Assembly: GCA_946534455.1 (NCBI GenBank)
Contig: CAMNCR010000064.1
Span: 1-5,753, forward strand
From: an uncultured Clostridia bacterium
GTDB taxonomy: Bacteria > Bacillota > Clostridia > Christensenellales > Aristaeellaceae
Reading direction: 5' to 3'
DNA length: 5,753 nucleotides
The translations under genes were made by a program, and so were the position numbers. Under the pieces are notes generated by a model. That model worked only from the letters and a program-made list of their open reading frames with translations. It searched no databases and had not been told where the DNA came from. Each line of letters starts with the position of its first letter. Position 1 is the first letter of the stretch. This document shows positions 1 through 5,753 of this stretch, piece after piece.

Positions 1-401
1 TTAACACCCAGAGCTTTGAGGAGTATTACCGCCTGATCGATTCCGGCCATCTGGGCATCAACCGCGGCTATATCCGCGACCGGGAGCAGCAGCTGCGCTG
101 GTCCATCATCCTGCCGCTGAAGAACTGGTGGGTGCGCAAGGACCGCTTTGAGCAGATGAACGGCATCTCCTTCGACCGCGTGTTCCGCAAAAAGGTGGCT
201 ACTCTGAAGGAGCACGGCCTGGTGGAGGAGGCAGGCAACAAGTTCCGCCTCACGCCCCTGGGAGACTGTCTGGCCGACGAGGTAGCGGAGCAGTTCAACG
301 CCAGCGAGTTCATTCCCTTCCCGCGGGACCACTATGAGGAGGGGCCGCTGAATCCGTATCTGAACAACACCAGCGAGGACGCCATTCCGCCGGAGGCCTG
401 A
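1..401 (+). CDS. HemN/HemW-like radical SAM protein, C-terminal part (5' end outside window)
   Basis: Reading from base 3 gives 132 residues to a TGA at 399-401, with no stop upstream, so the gene continues beyond the left edge. The visible part resembles the C-terminal HemN_C domain of coproporphyrinogen III oxidase-like radical SAM proteins: an N-T-x-S-F-E-E-Y-Y start, a conserved 'I.RGYIRDREQQLRWSI' helix, then a winged-helix-like stretch ending 'LKEHGLVEEAGNKFRLTPLG'. HemN-family enzymes use a 4Fe-4S cluster and SAM for radical chemistry on tetrapyrroles, while HemW relatives act in heme handling. The CxxxCxxC cluster motif lies outside the window, so activity cannot be judged. About 30 residues follow the domain (FIPFPRDHYEEGPLNPY and an acidic, Pro-containing end), longer than I expect for plain HemW. 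An internal GTG at 132 is not a credible start because the homologous reading continues upstream. An anaerobic heme-degrading ChuW/HutW-like enzyme is an alternative I cannot exclude. Confidence 0.8.
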   Translation, partial: NTQSFEEYYRLIDSGHLGINRGYIRDREQQLRWSIILPLKNWWVRKDRFEQMNGISFDRVFRKKVATLKEHGLVEEAGNKFRLTPLGDCLADEVAEQFNASEFIPFPRDHYEEGPLNPYLNNTSEDAIPPEA

Positions 402-413
402 GGCCCACAACTG

Positions 414-421
414 AAAGGAAG
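414..421 (+). promoter_or_regulatory. Shine-Dalgarno site of the tandem methyltransferase gene
   Basis: AAAGGAAG lies 8 bases before the ATG at 430 and supports that start. It sits inside the 28-base gap after the radical SAM gene, which leaves little room for a separate promoter and suggests co-transcription. Confidence 0.7.
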
Positions 422-429
422 ACATCATC

Positions 430-2586
430 ATGACCGAATCGGAACTGATTCGCGTCCCGGTCCGAACCCGGGCGTCGATCACGCATCTGGGAAGCCTGGA
501 TTCCTTTGACATCACCTCCGGCGGCAAGCGCGCCGCGGGGCTGATTCTGGAATATCTCAACGGTGACCGCTCCTCGACCGACAGGCTGAAGCGCGCCATC
601 GATCTGTATGAAAAGCTGATCCCCTCGGAAAACTTCGGGGGTGAATATACGGCCCTGCAGTGGCTCTGCCGCCTCTGGTCCTCTCCGGAGCAGGCGCGGG
701 AGGAGCTGCTGCGCCAGCCGGCGGTGCATGCCTTCTTCGATCTGCTGTCCGCGAACGATTACGCGGATCTGAAGATGTACCTGAACCTGAAATATCATTT
801 CAAGGAGCGGGAAAAGGACGATATCGCCGCCAAGGAGCGCCTGCGCTTCCTGGAGGATTTCATTCTCTTCAACAATCCGGACCGGGAGCGCTGGGAAAAG
901 ACCCGGGAAAACATGGAGCAGTTCCGCATTCAGCCCGGAGATCACGTGGCGGATGTGGGCTCCGGCTCCGGATATTTCACCTTCAAGTTCGCGGATATCG
1001 TCGGGGAGCAGGGCAAGGTCTACGCCATCGAAACCAATCCGCTGCATCTGGACTTCCTGCATCACTACATCGATCAGTATGATGTGAAGAACGTGGAGGT
1101 GGTCACCAGCAGCTTCAGCGGCATCGGCCTGTCGCCGGAGACGAAGGTGGACGTGGTCTTCATGTGCTCCCTGTATCACAACGTCTACGCCGCCTTCACC
1201 GACTATGAGCGGGATCAGTTCGTCGGCAGCATCCGCAGCGCCCTGCGGGAGGGCGGCCGCCTGATCATCGTGGATAACGACCTGGTGCCGGAGGACGATA
1301 TTCCCTATCACGGGCCCTATATCTGCAAGGATCTGGTCCGGGCCCAGCTCTGGTATTACGGCTTCCGCATGGTGGAGAGCTATCAGTTCACGCCCCAGCG
1401 CTATGTGCTCGTCTTTGACAAGGTGGACATCCCGGCGCCCCTGGGCCGCTCCACCCTGAACGACAGTCTGGACGAGCTGACCATCGGCTCCACCTCCGCG
1501 CTGATCCGCTACCGGATCATCGGCACCGCCACCTCCGGCTATTCCGTCCGGGGCAAGCGGATCGGCCAGCGGCTGTATGACGCGCTGCAGGCGGGGGACC
1601 GGGCCGGCATCGCGCAGGCGCGGGACGATTTCGGCGCGCTCTGGCCGCAGGAACGCATCGGCGATGACTATACCGCCTTCATGTGGTTCTGCGACTATTT
1701 CCTGGCGGATGAGGCCGGCCGGAAGGCCATGCGGGCGGATCAGCTGACCGATTCCTACTGCGCCTTCTTCACCGACAACGGGAACGAGCGCTTCCTGAAA
1801 TATCTCTACACCAAGTTCGACCTGGCCCGGCCCATTCCGCCGGACGCGGACGAGCAGCTCAACTATGAGTATACCGGCGAGGGCGAGATCACCATTCCGA
1901 CCCTCAACGAGTGGAATGAATACATGATCTTCAACAACCCGAACCGCAAGGCCTGGGAAAGAACCGACGAGATGCTGGCCAGGCTGGATATCCGGCCCGG
2001 GGAGCACATCGCGGATATCGGCTGCGGCGGCGGATACTTCTCCTGGCAGTTTGCGAAGATGGTGGGCGAGACCGGCAAGGTGTATGCCACCGAGATCAAC
2101 CAGGATGCCATTGCCTACCTGCAGAGCTTTATTAAGGCCTATGACGTCAAAAACATCGAAACCGTGGTGACCCGCATGAACGACGCGGGGCTGCCGGCCA
2201 ACTCGGTGGACACGGTCTTCATGTGCAGCATGTATCATGCCGTCTACATCACCAACATCGAGTTCGTCAAGGACCACTTCATCGACACCGTCAAGAAGGC
2301 CCTGCGCAAGGGCGGCCGGGTGATCGTCGTGGATAACGACATTCCCGAGCCGGGCATTCCTTCCTATTACGGACCCGGCATCATTCCGGAGATGATCATC
2401 TCCCAGCTTCACTATTACGGCTTCGAGCTCGAATCCCGTGTGCAGCTGATTCCGCAGCGCTTCGCCCTCGTGTTCCGCATGGTGGACGCCTCGACGACCA
2501 AAAACAAACTGAAGGCGAAGGTCAAGTATAAGGCCCGGGTCGCCGGCGAGCACTTCAAGAAGCGCCCCATGCGGCCGCAGCACTGA
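430..2586 (+). CDS. Tandem-duplicated class I SAM-dependent methyltransferase (two domains in one chain)
   Basis: A 718-residue cytoplasmic protein without signal peptide or membrane helix. Two methyltransferase domains lie about 354 residues apart. Copy 1 has motif I VADVGSGSGYF at 173-183, the acidic ribose-binding residue in YAIETN (Glu201), MCSLYH at 245-250 and GGRLIIVDND at 275-284. Copy 2 has IADIGCGGGYF at 527-537, YATEIN (Glu555), MCSMYH at 598-603 and GGRVIVVDND at 628-637. The similarity extends beyond the catalytic fold: an FNNPxR..W motif precedes each domain (147-155 and 501-509), a helical region with GKR and GDR/GDD..YTA lies further upstream, and a YYGF...PQR..LVF end closes each unit. 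Both copies keep SAM-binding residues, so both may be active. Known family role: methyl transfer from SAM to small molecules, quinones, lipids or proteins; the substrate is unknown here. A lysine/arginine-rich tail (about 690-718) is unique to the C-terminus. The gene lies between a HemN-like gene and a PP2C-like gene with gaps of about 30 bases, consistent with an operon. Confidence 0.93.
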   Translation: MTESELIRVPVRTRASITHLGSLDSFDITSGGKRAAGLILEYLNGDRSSTDRLKRAIDLYEKLIPSENFGGEYTALQWLCRLWSSPEQAREELLRQPAVHAFFDLLSANDYADLKMYLNLKYHFKEREKDDIAAKERLRFLEDFILFNNPDRERWEKTRENMEQFRIQPGDHVADVGSGSGYFTFKFADIVGEQGKVYAIETNPLHLDFLHHYIDQYDVKNVEVVTSSFSGIGLSPETKVDVVFMCSLYHNVYAAFTDYERDQFVGSIRSALREGGRLIIVDNDLVPEDDIPYHGPYICKDLVRAQLWYYGFRMVESYQFTPQRYVLVFDKVDIPAPLGRSTLNDSLDELTIGSTSALIRYRIIGTATSGYSVRGKRIGQRLYDALQAGDRAGIAQARDDFGALWPQERIGDDYTAFMWFCDYFLADEAGRKAMRADQLTDSYCAFFTDNGNERFLKYLYTKFDLARPIPPDADEQLNYEYTGEGEITIPTLNEWNEYMIFNNPNRKAWERTDEMLARLDIRPGEHIADIGCGGGYFSWQFAKMVGETGKVYATEINQDAIAYLQSFIKAYDVKNIETVVTRMNDAGLPANSVDTVFMCSMYHAVYITNIEFVKDHFIDTVKKALRKGGRVIVVDNDIPEPGIPSYYGPGIIPEMIISQLHYYGFELESRVQLIPQRFALVFRMVDASTTKNKLKAKVKYKARVAGEHFKKRPMRPQH
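523..1428 (+). repeat. Coding repeat unit 1 of the duplicated methyltransferase
   Basis: Residues about 32-333 of the methyltransferase gene. Order of shared elements: GKR, a helical region with YTALQW, FNNP, the SAM-binding glycine loop, MCSLYH, GGR.IIVDND, and PQR..LVF. The boundaries are estimated by eye from protein similarity to unit 2. The nucleotide sequences have diverged, which points to an old duplication. Confidence 0.85.
1552..2487 (+). repeat. Coding repeat unit 2 of the duplicated methyltransferase
   Basis: Residues about 375-686, with the same ordered elements as unit 1: GKR, YTAFMW, FNNP, IADIGCGGGYF, MCSMYH, GGRVIVVDND, PQR.ALVF. The offset to unit 1 is 343 residues at GKR but a near-constant 353-354 from FNNP onward. 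Insertions and deletions are therefore confined to the N-terminal helical region, and the catalytic part is almost gap-free. Confidence 0.85.
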
Positions 2587-2596
2587 AAAATCTGAA

Positions 2597-2619
2597 GGGG
2601 GACAGGGGGACAGGAGACA
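2597..2619 (+). repeat. GGGGGACA tandem repeat in the ribosome-binding region of the PP2C-like gene
   Basis: GGGGGACA occurs at 2597-2604 and 2605-2612, followed by the degenerate GGAGACA whose last base is the A of the ATG at 2619. The array fills most of the 32-base gap after the methyltransferase gene. It offers several Shine-Dalgarno-like registers: GGGGGA at 2605-2610 lies 8 bases from the ATG, while AGGAG at 2612-2616 is only 2 bases away and probably too close to work. Confidence 0.65.
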
Positions 2620-3530
2620 TGAACACCGCTCAATACACCAATCTCGGAAGACCCGAAACCATCCAGAGCATGACCCGGGGCAAGAATTCCCTGGCCGTGC
2701 TGGCCATCGGCGAAAACGAACCGCAGAACCAGGAAATGATCGCGGCCAAGATCGCTTCCGGCTTCGTCGAAAGCTATCTCCGCCGCCCCTCCCTGAAGGA
2801 CGAGGCCATTCAGAAGATGACCGAGTTCGCCCATGATGCCCTGACCCAGCAGCAGTCCGCGTCCTATCCGGTCGCCTGCCATCTGGCCGTTCTGGCGACC
2901 CTGGGCAACCAGTTCCGCTGGATGACCCTGGGCGACGTGCGGATCTACCATTTTGTCAACGGCCAGATCATGCGCTCCAACGAGGGCAGCGTGCCGCCTC
3001 TGGGCAGCCGGCAGGGCGAAAAACGCCCGGACGGCATTTCCGCCACGGACTTCTCCCAGGGAGAAAACTCCTTCCTGATCTGCTCCGGCAGCTTTGCCCG
3101 GGCGGTTCGGGAGCATGAGATGGAAAATACCCTGTCCATGGCGGATTCCGCCGAGGACTGGCTCCGCCTCCTGCGGGAGCTGTACGAGGACCGGGCGGAG
3201 GAGCCCTTCGCGCTGCAGACCGTTTTCATTCCCGCCCGGCGCAAACGCATGCCCAAGAAGGCCGTGATCGCCATCTGCATCGCGCTGGTGGTGCTGGCGG
3301 TGGGCGCCTTCTTTGCCATGGGCGCCCTTCGCAGGAAGAACGGCGGAGAGGGCGGACCCGGACAGCGCCCGCCGCAGCAGGGGCAGGAGATGCCGCAGCC
3401 GCCGGCCCCGCCCACCGAGCCTCCGGAACCGGAACCCCCGCAGGGGGGCGGCGGAAATCCCGGCCAGAAGCCGACCAAGCCGCCGCGGCCCGAACAGCCG
3501 ACTCAGCCCCCGGCTCCGACCCAGCCCTGA
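2619..3530 (+). CDS. PP2C-like protein, probable pseudophosphatase, with one membrane helix and a Pro-rich tail
   Basis: A 303-residue protein. Residues about 20-205 follow the layout of a PP2C-type Ser/Thr phosphatase. LAVLAIGENE (25-34) matches the VADGMGG region, HLAVLATLGNQFRWMTLGDVRIYHF contains the GDxR motif (105-108), SFLICSGSF (151-159) matches the 'LLCSDGL' strand, and EEPFALQTVFI (194-204) matches the last strand. The usual metal-binding Asp is Ile30 in the first motif and Gly157 in the third, and the final Asp-Asn appears as Glu195-Pro196. Only Asp106 is clearly kept, so catalysis looks lost (alignment by eye). A membrane helix spans 215-237, preceded by six basic residues within 207-214, which predicts a cytoplasmic N-domain and an exported C-terminus. 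The tail, 241-303, has 23 prolines in 63 residues plus Gly/Gln. It could be a binding or scaffold protein partnering the adjacent transporter. A kinase or vWA domain is not seen. Fold assignment is moderate; the membrane and tail features are clear. Confidence 0.8.
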   Translation: MNTAQYTNLGRPETIQSMTRGKNSLAVLAIGENEPQNQEMIAAKIASGFVESYLRRPSLKDEAIQKMTEFAHDALTQQQSASYPVACHLAVLATLGNQFRWMTLGDVRIYHFVNGQIMRSNEGSVPPLGSRQGEKRPDGISATDFSQGENSFLICSGSFARAVREHEMENTLSMADSAEDWLRLLRELYEDRAEEPFALQTVFIPARRKRMPKKAVIAICIALVVLAVGAFFAMGALRRKNGGEGGPGQRPPQQGQEMPQPPAPPTEPPEPEPPQGGGGNPGQKPTKPPRPEQPTQPPAPTQP

Positions 3531-3540
3531 TTTCATTTTT

Positions 3541-3555
3541 TCACCGAGGAGGTGA
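3541..3555 (+). promoter_or_regulatory. Strong Shine-Dalgarno site of the permease gene inside a small inverted repeat
   Basis: GAGGAGGTGA at 3546-3555 is a near-perfect Shine-Dalgarno sequence lying 8 bases before TTG at 3564. This site decides the start: the in-frame GTG at 3552 is part of the Shine-Dalgarno itself. TCACC at 3541-3545 pairs with GGTGA at 3551-3555 around a GAGGA loop, so a 5-bp hairpin could partly hide the ribosome site. Hairpin function is inferred and may be chance. Confidence 0.7.
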
Positions 3556-3563
3556 CCACCCGC

Positions 3564-5273
3564 TTGTACATCGTGAAAAACGCCGTCCGTGACATTCTTC
3601 GTTCTCCCGGACGGACCATCATCATCTGCCTGATCGTCGTGGTCATTTCCGCGGCCTCCTGCATCGCCCTGTCCATTCAGCAGTCCGCGCAGACGGCCCG
3701 CGCCAACGCCAGCGCCGCGCTGCGCATCCGGGGCCGCATCCGGGCGGATCGCCAGTATGTCATGGAGGCGCTCCAGGCGGCGGCGCCGGAGGAGGGCGGG
3801 GAGGAAGCCTCCGGAGAGACGGAGGAGACCTCCATGCAGGAGACCCTGAAGGCGATCTCCGGCCTTTCTCTGGAGGAGCTGCAGACCTATGCCGCCGCGG
3901 ACGCGGTGCAGAGGCTGTACTACTATGCCACCCTGTCCCTTTCCGGGGACAACGGGCTGACCCCCCTGAACCAGGATGACCACGCGGACATTGAAAACGC
4001 GATTTCCGACGCCATTCCCACCGGCGCGGACCGGCAGCAGGGCCCCGGACCCCGGGGCCCCGGAGGCGGACCGGGCGGCATGAACATCAAGGACATCATG
4101 GCCTCCATCAACTTCGGCGGGGATTTCCTGCTCTATGGCTATTCCTCGGACGAGGCCATGGAGGAGTTTCAGGACGGCACCTCCTATATCACCGCCGGCA
4201 GCATGTTCCCCCAGGGCACGGCGGAGCCGGTCTGCATCATCAACGAGGATCTGGCGACCTATAACGGCCTGGGCGTGGGCAGCCAGATTTCCCTGTCCAA
4301 TCCGGCCGCGAAGGGGGAGCGCTACGCCCTGACCGTGGTGGGCGTCTTCAAGAACACGGCGGATACCTCGAACAGCGTTTCCCAGGCGGCGGATGATCCG
4401 GCCAACCATATTCTGACCAGCTATGCCGTGGTGCAGGACATCGTGGAGCGGAGCAAAGCCTGGCGCGATCCGGCCTCCGTGGAAAGCCTCCGGACCCTGG
4501 AGGACGGGAGCACCGCCGAGCAGCTGCTGACGGACGACGGCACCCTGGTGATCAGGGGCGCGGCGGCGGAAGCGGATTCGGGAGAGGTCAATGAGCACGC
4601 GCTGTCGGAGAATGTTTCGGGCACCTATCTCTTCGCCACCATCGAGGATTTTGACGCCTTCGAAGCGCAGGCCCGGGAGCTGGGCCTGTCGGAAAACTAT
4701 ACCGTCACCAGCTCGGACGTGGCGGGCTACGAGGCCAGCCTGGTGCCGCTGGACAATCTGAGCGCCTATGCCAATACCTTCCTATATATTGTGCTGGGCG
4801 TGGGCGCGGTGATCCTCATCGGCGTGAATGTCTTCAACATCCGGGAAAGAAAGTACGAAATCGGCGCCCTGACCGCCATGGGCATGCGGAAGGGCAGGGT
4901 GGCGCGGCAGTTCATGCTGGAGCTGACGATTGTGACCTTCCTGGGCATCGTGATCGGCTCGGGCATCGGCGCGGTGGCCTCCACGCCGGTGACCAACACG
5001 CTTCTGGCCTCCCAGATCGCCTACGAGGAAAGCAACAGCGAAAAGCTGAACGCGAACTTCGGCCGGGAGGTGGCGGAGCAGGGCGTCAAGCCCCATGGCG
5101 GGGATGTGTCCGGCGAGGTGCAGTATGTCTCCAGCGTGACCTTCTCCTTTGACTATGACATCCTGTATAAGATGATCCTCATCGGGGCGGCTCTCGCCCT
5201 GGTGTCCAGTGCCGCGGCCATCGGCTTTGTCCTCCGGTATAATCCGCTGGAAATTCTGGCAGAAAGGGATTGA
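3564..5273 (+). CDS. MacB/FtsX-type ABC transporter permease (TTG start)
   Basis: A 569-residue membrane protein from the TTG at 3564, which begins (L/M)YIVKNAVRDILRSPGRT, the usual opening of this family. A GTG four codons earlier would overlap its own Shine-Dalgarno. Helix 1 is at 18-38 and helices 2-4 at about 405-425, 454-473 and 537-557. Between helices 1 and 2 lies an extracytoplasmic domain of about 365 residues, as in MacB_PCD permeases. After helix 2, IRERKYEIGALTAMGM (426-441) is the characteristic FtsX-domain cytoplasmic segment that contacts the ATPase. The C-terminus NPLEILAERD is also typical. Oddities in the exported domain are an acidic stretch (75-88, rich in Glu/Gly/Ser/Thr) and a Gly/Pro-rich insert (160-172). 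Related proteins export peptides, antibiotics or lipoproteins, or transmit mechanical force across the membrane; the substrate is unknown here. The ATPase gene follows after 4 bases, indicating translational coupling. One permease gene is visible, so it may act as a homodimer or pair with a second one downstream. Confidence 0.92.
   Translation: MYIVKNAVRDILRSPGRTIIICLIVVVISAASCIALSIQQSAQTARANASAALRIRGRIRADRQYVMEALQAAAPEEGGEEASGETEETSMQETLKAISGLSLEELQTYAAADAVQRLYYYATLSLSGDNGLTPLNQDDHADIENAISDAIPTGADRQQGPGPRGPGGGPGGMNIKDIMASINFGGDFLLYGYSSDEAMEEFQDGTSYITAGSMFPQGTAEPVCIINEDLATYNGLGVGSQISLSNPAAKGERYALTVVGVFKNTADTSNSVSQAADDPANHILTSYAVVQDIVERSKAWRDPASVESLRTLEDGSTAEQLLTDDGTLVIRGAAAEADSGEVNEHALSENVSGTYLFATIEDFDAFEAQARELGLSENYTVTSSDVAGYEASLVPLDNLSAYANTFLYIVLGVGAVILIGVNVFNIRERKYEIGALTAMGMRKGRVARQFMLELTIVTFLGIVIGSGIGAVASTPVTNTLLASQIAYEESNSEKLNANFGREVAEQGVKPHGGDVSGEVQYVSSVTFSFDYDILYKMILIGAALALVSSAAAIGFVLRYNPLEILAERD
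5263..5269 (+). promoter_or_regulatory. Shine-Dalgarno site of the ABC ATPase gene
   Basis: AAAGGGA lies within the last codons of the permease gene, 8 bases before ATG at 5278. It favours this start over the in-frame ATG at 5284 and fits translational coupling with the permease. Confidence 0.65.
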
Positions 5274-5277
5274 TGCC

Positions 5278-5753
5278 ATGAGCATGCTGTCCATTCGCAA
5301 TCTGTCCTTTGCCTATGACCGCCATCATCCGGTGATCCGGAACCTGTCCCTGGATTTCGAGCAGGGAAAGTCCTACGCGATCGTCGGGCGCAGCGGCGCG
5401 GGGAAAACCACGCTCCTGTCCATGCTCAGCGGGCTGCTCAAGCCGGTCAAGGGCGAGATCCTCTATAACGATCAGGACATCACGAAGATCAATTCCTTCC
5501 TGTACCGCAGCCGGGATATCGGCGTGGTGTTCCAGAGCTACAATCTGCTGCCCAAGCTGACGGCGACGGAGAATGTCATTCTGTCCATGGACATCGCCCG
5601 GGTCCGCCATGTGAAGAAAAAGGAAACCGCCCGGGCGCTTCTGCGCCGGGTGGGGCTCACGGAGTCGGAAATGGGCCGCCGGGTGCTGCTTCTTTCCGGC
5701 GGCCAGCAGCAGCGGGTGGCCATCGCCCGCGCCATGTCCTACAATCCGAATGT
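5278..5753 (+). CDS. ABC transporter ATP-binding protein, MacB/LolD type (3' end outside window)
   Basis: 158 complete codons are visible before the right edge cuts the gene. Visible motifs are Walker A GRSGAGKTT (37-45), the Q-loop in GVVFQSYNLLPKLTATENV (Gln86), and the ABC signature LSGGQQQR (139-146) followed by VAIARAMSYNPNV. The sequence stops just before Walker B, so the catalytic Glu and H-loop cannot be checked. 'FQSYNLLPKLTATENV' is typical of the MacB/LolD/FtsE group that pairs with FtsX-type permeases, which matches the gene immediately upstream. It would hydrolyse ATP on the cytoplasmic face to drive that permease. It starts 4 bases after the permease stop codon. Expected full length for the family is about 220-250 residues, so roughly one third is missing. 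Confidence 0.95.
   Translation, partial: MSMLSIRNLSFAYDRHHPVIRNLSLDFEQGKSYAIVGRSGAGKTTLLSMLSGLLKPVKGEILYNDQDITKINSFLYRSRDIGVVFQSYNLLPKLTATENVILSMDIARVRHVKKKETARALLRRVGLTESEMGRRVLLLSGGQQQRVAIARAMSYNPN

Noticed and set aside
660..1082. A 140-codon + strand open frame inside the methyltransferase gene
   Set aside because: It is an out-of-frame shadow with an Ala/Gly/Arg-rich translation and no motif, lying over the first SAM-binding domain.
310..2583. A 757-codon open frame on the minus strand opposite the methyltransferase gene
   Set aside because: It is in register with the sense codons and stays open because the sense gene avoids TTA, CTA and TCA codons, as expected with GC-rich third positions. 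Its translation shows no recognisable domain, whereas the sense protein has clear motifs.
3519..3545. T-rich stretch after the PP2C-like gene as a possible terminator
   Set aside because: The T run (TTTCATTTTTT) is not preceded by a stable GC-rich hairpin that I can find. The short TCACC/GGTGA inverted repeat follows the T run instead, so it does not form an intrinsic terminator.
3552..3554. GTG as start of the permease gene
   Set aside because: It is part of the Shine-Dalgarno GAGGAGGTGA and has no ribosome site of its own. TTG 3564 has ideal spacing and gives the family's usual N-terminus.
2415..4598. A 727-codon open frame on the minus strand across the PP2C-like gene and half of the permease gene
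   Set aside because: Both sense genes lie in the same phase and lack the codons that would give antisense stops. The translation is Gly/Arg/His-rich with no domain, and it would span two well-supported genes.
5273..5281. ATG overlapping the permease stop (TGATG) as an alternative start for the next gene
   Set aside because: It is in a different frame from the ATPase and meets a stop after two codons. ATG 5278 has a Shine-Dalgarno site 8 bases upstream.
1..5753. CRISPR array, tRNA, rRNA, insertion sequence or riboswitch
   Set aside because: Coding sequence fills nearly the whole window and the gaps are at most 33 bases, too small for these elements. No direct-repeat array, terminal inverted repeat or transposase is visible.

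Overview
The window reads as one co-directional, + strand gene cluster with five genes and almost no intergenic space: gaps of 28, 32, 33 and 4 bases, and no terminator or promoter that I can recognise between genes. Base composition is GC-rich throughout (about 60% by eye), with strongly GC-biased third codon positions and purine-rich Shine-Dalgarno sites before each complete gene. Together with the protein families, this suggests a GC-rich anaerobic member of the Firmicutes/Clostridia. That assignment is an inference, and no rRNA or other marker is present to confirm it.

Layout: (1) 1-401, the C-terminal end of a HemN/HemW-like radical SAM protein; its iron-sulfur core lies outside the window. 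(2) 430-2586, a 718-residue protein made of two complete copies of a unit of about 350 residues, each carrying a class I SAM-dependent methyltransferase domain with intact SAM-binding motifs. (3) 2619-3530, a PP2C-like protein that appears to have lost most metal-binding aspartates. It is followed by one membrane helix and a 63-residue Pro/Gly/Gln-rich tail. (4) 3564-5273, a MacB/FtsX-type ABC transporter permease with four membrane helices and a large extracytoplasmic domain; a TTG start fits better than the upstream in-frame GTG. (5) 5278-5753, the partner ABC ATPase, cut off by the window edge just after its LSGGQ signature.

Genes 4 and 5 clearly work together as a MacB-type ABC system. 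Genes 1 and 2 both belong to SAM-using families and may act on a common substrate. Gene 3 sits between the two pairs and could be a membrane-tethered sensor or scaffold rather than an enzyme. The link between the SAM-enzyme half and the transporter half rests only on shared strand and tight spacing. The most notable points are the internally duplicated methyltransferase, the apparent pseudophosphatase, and the combination of these genes in one apparent operon.
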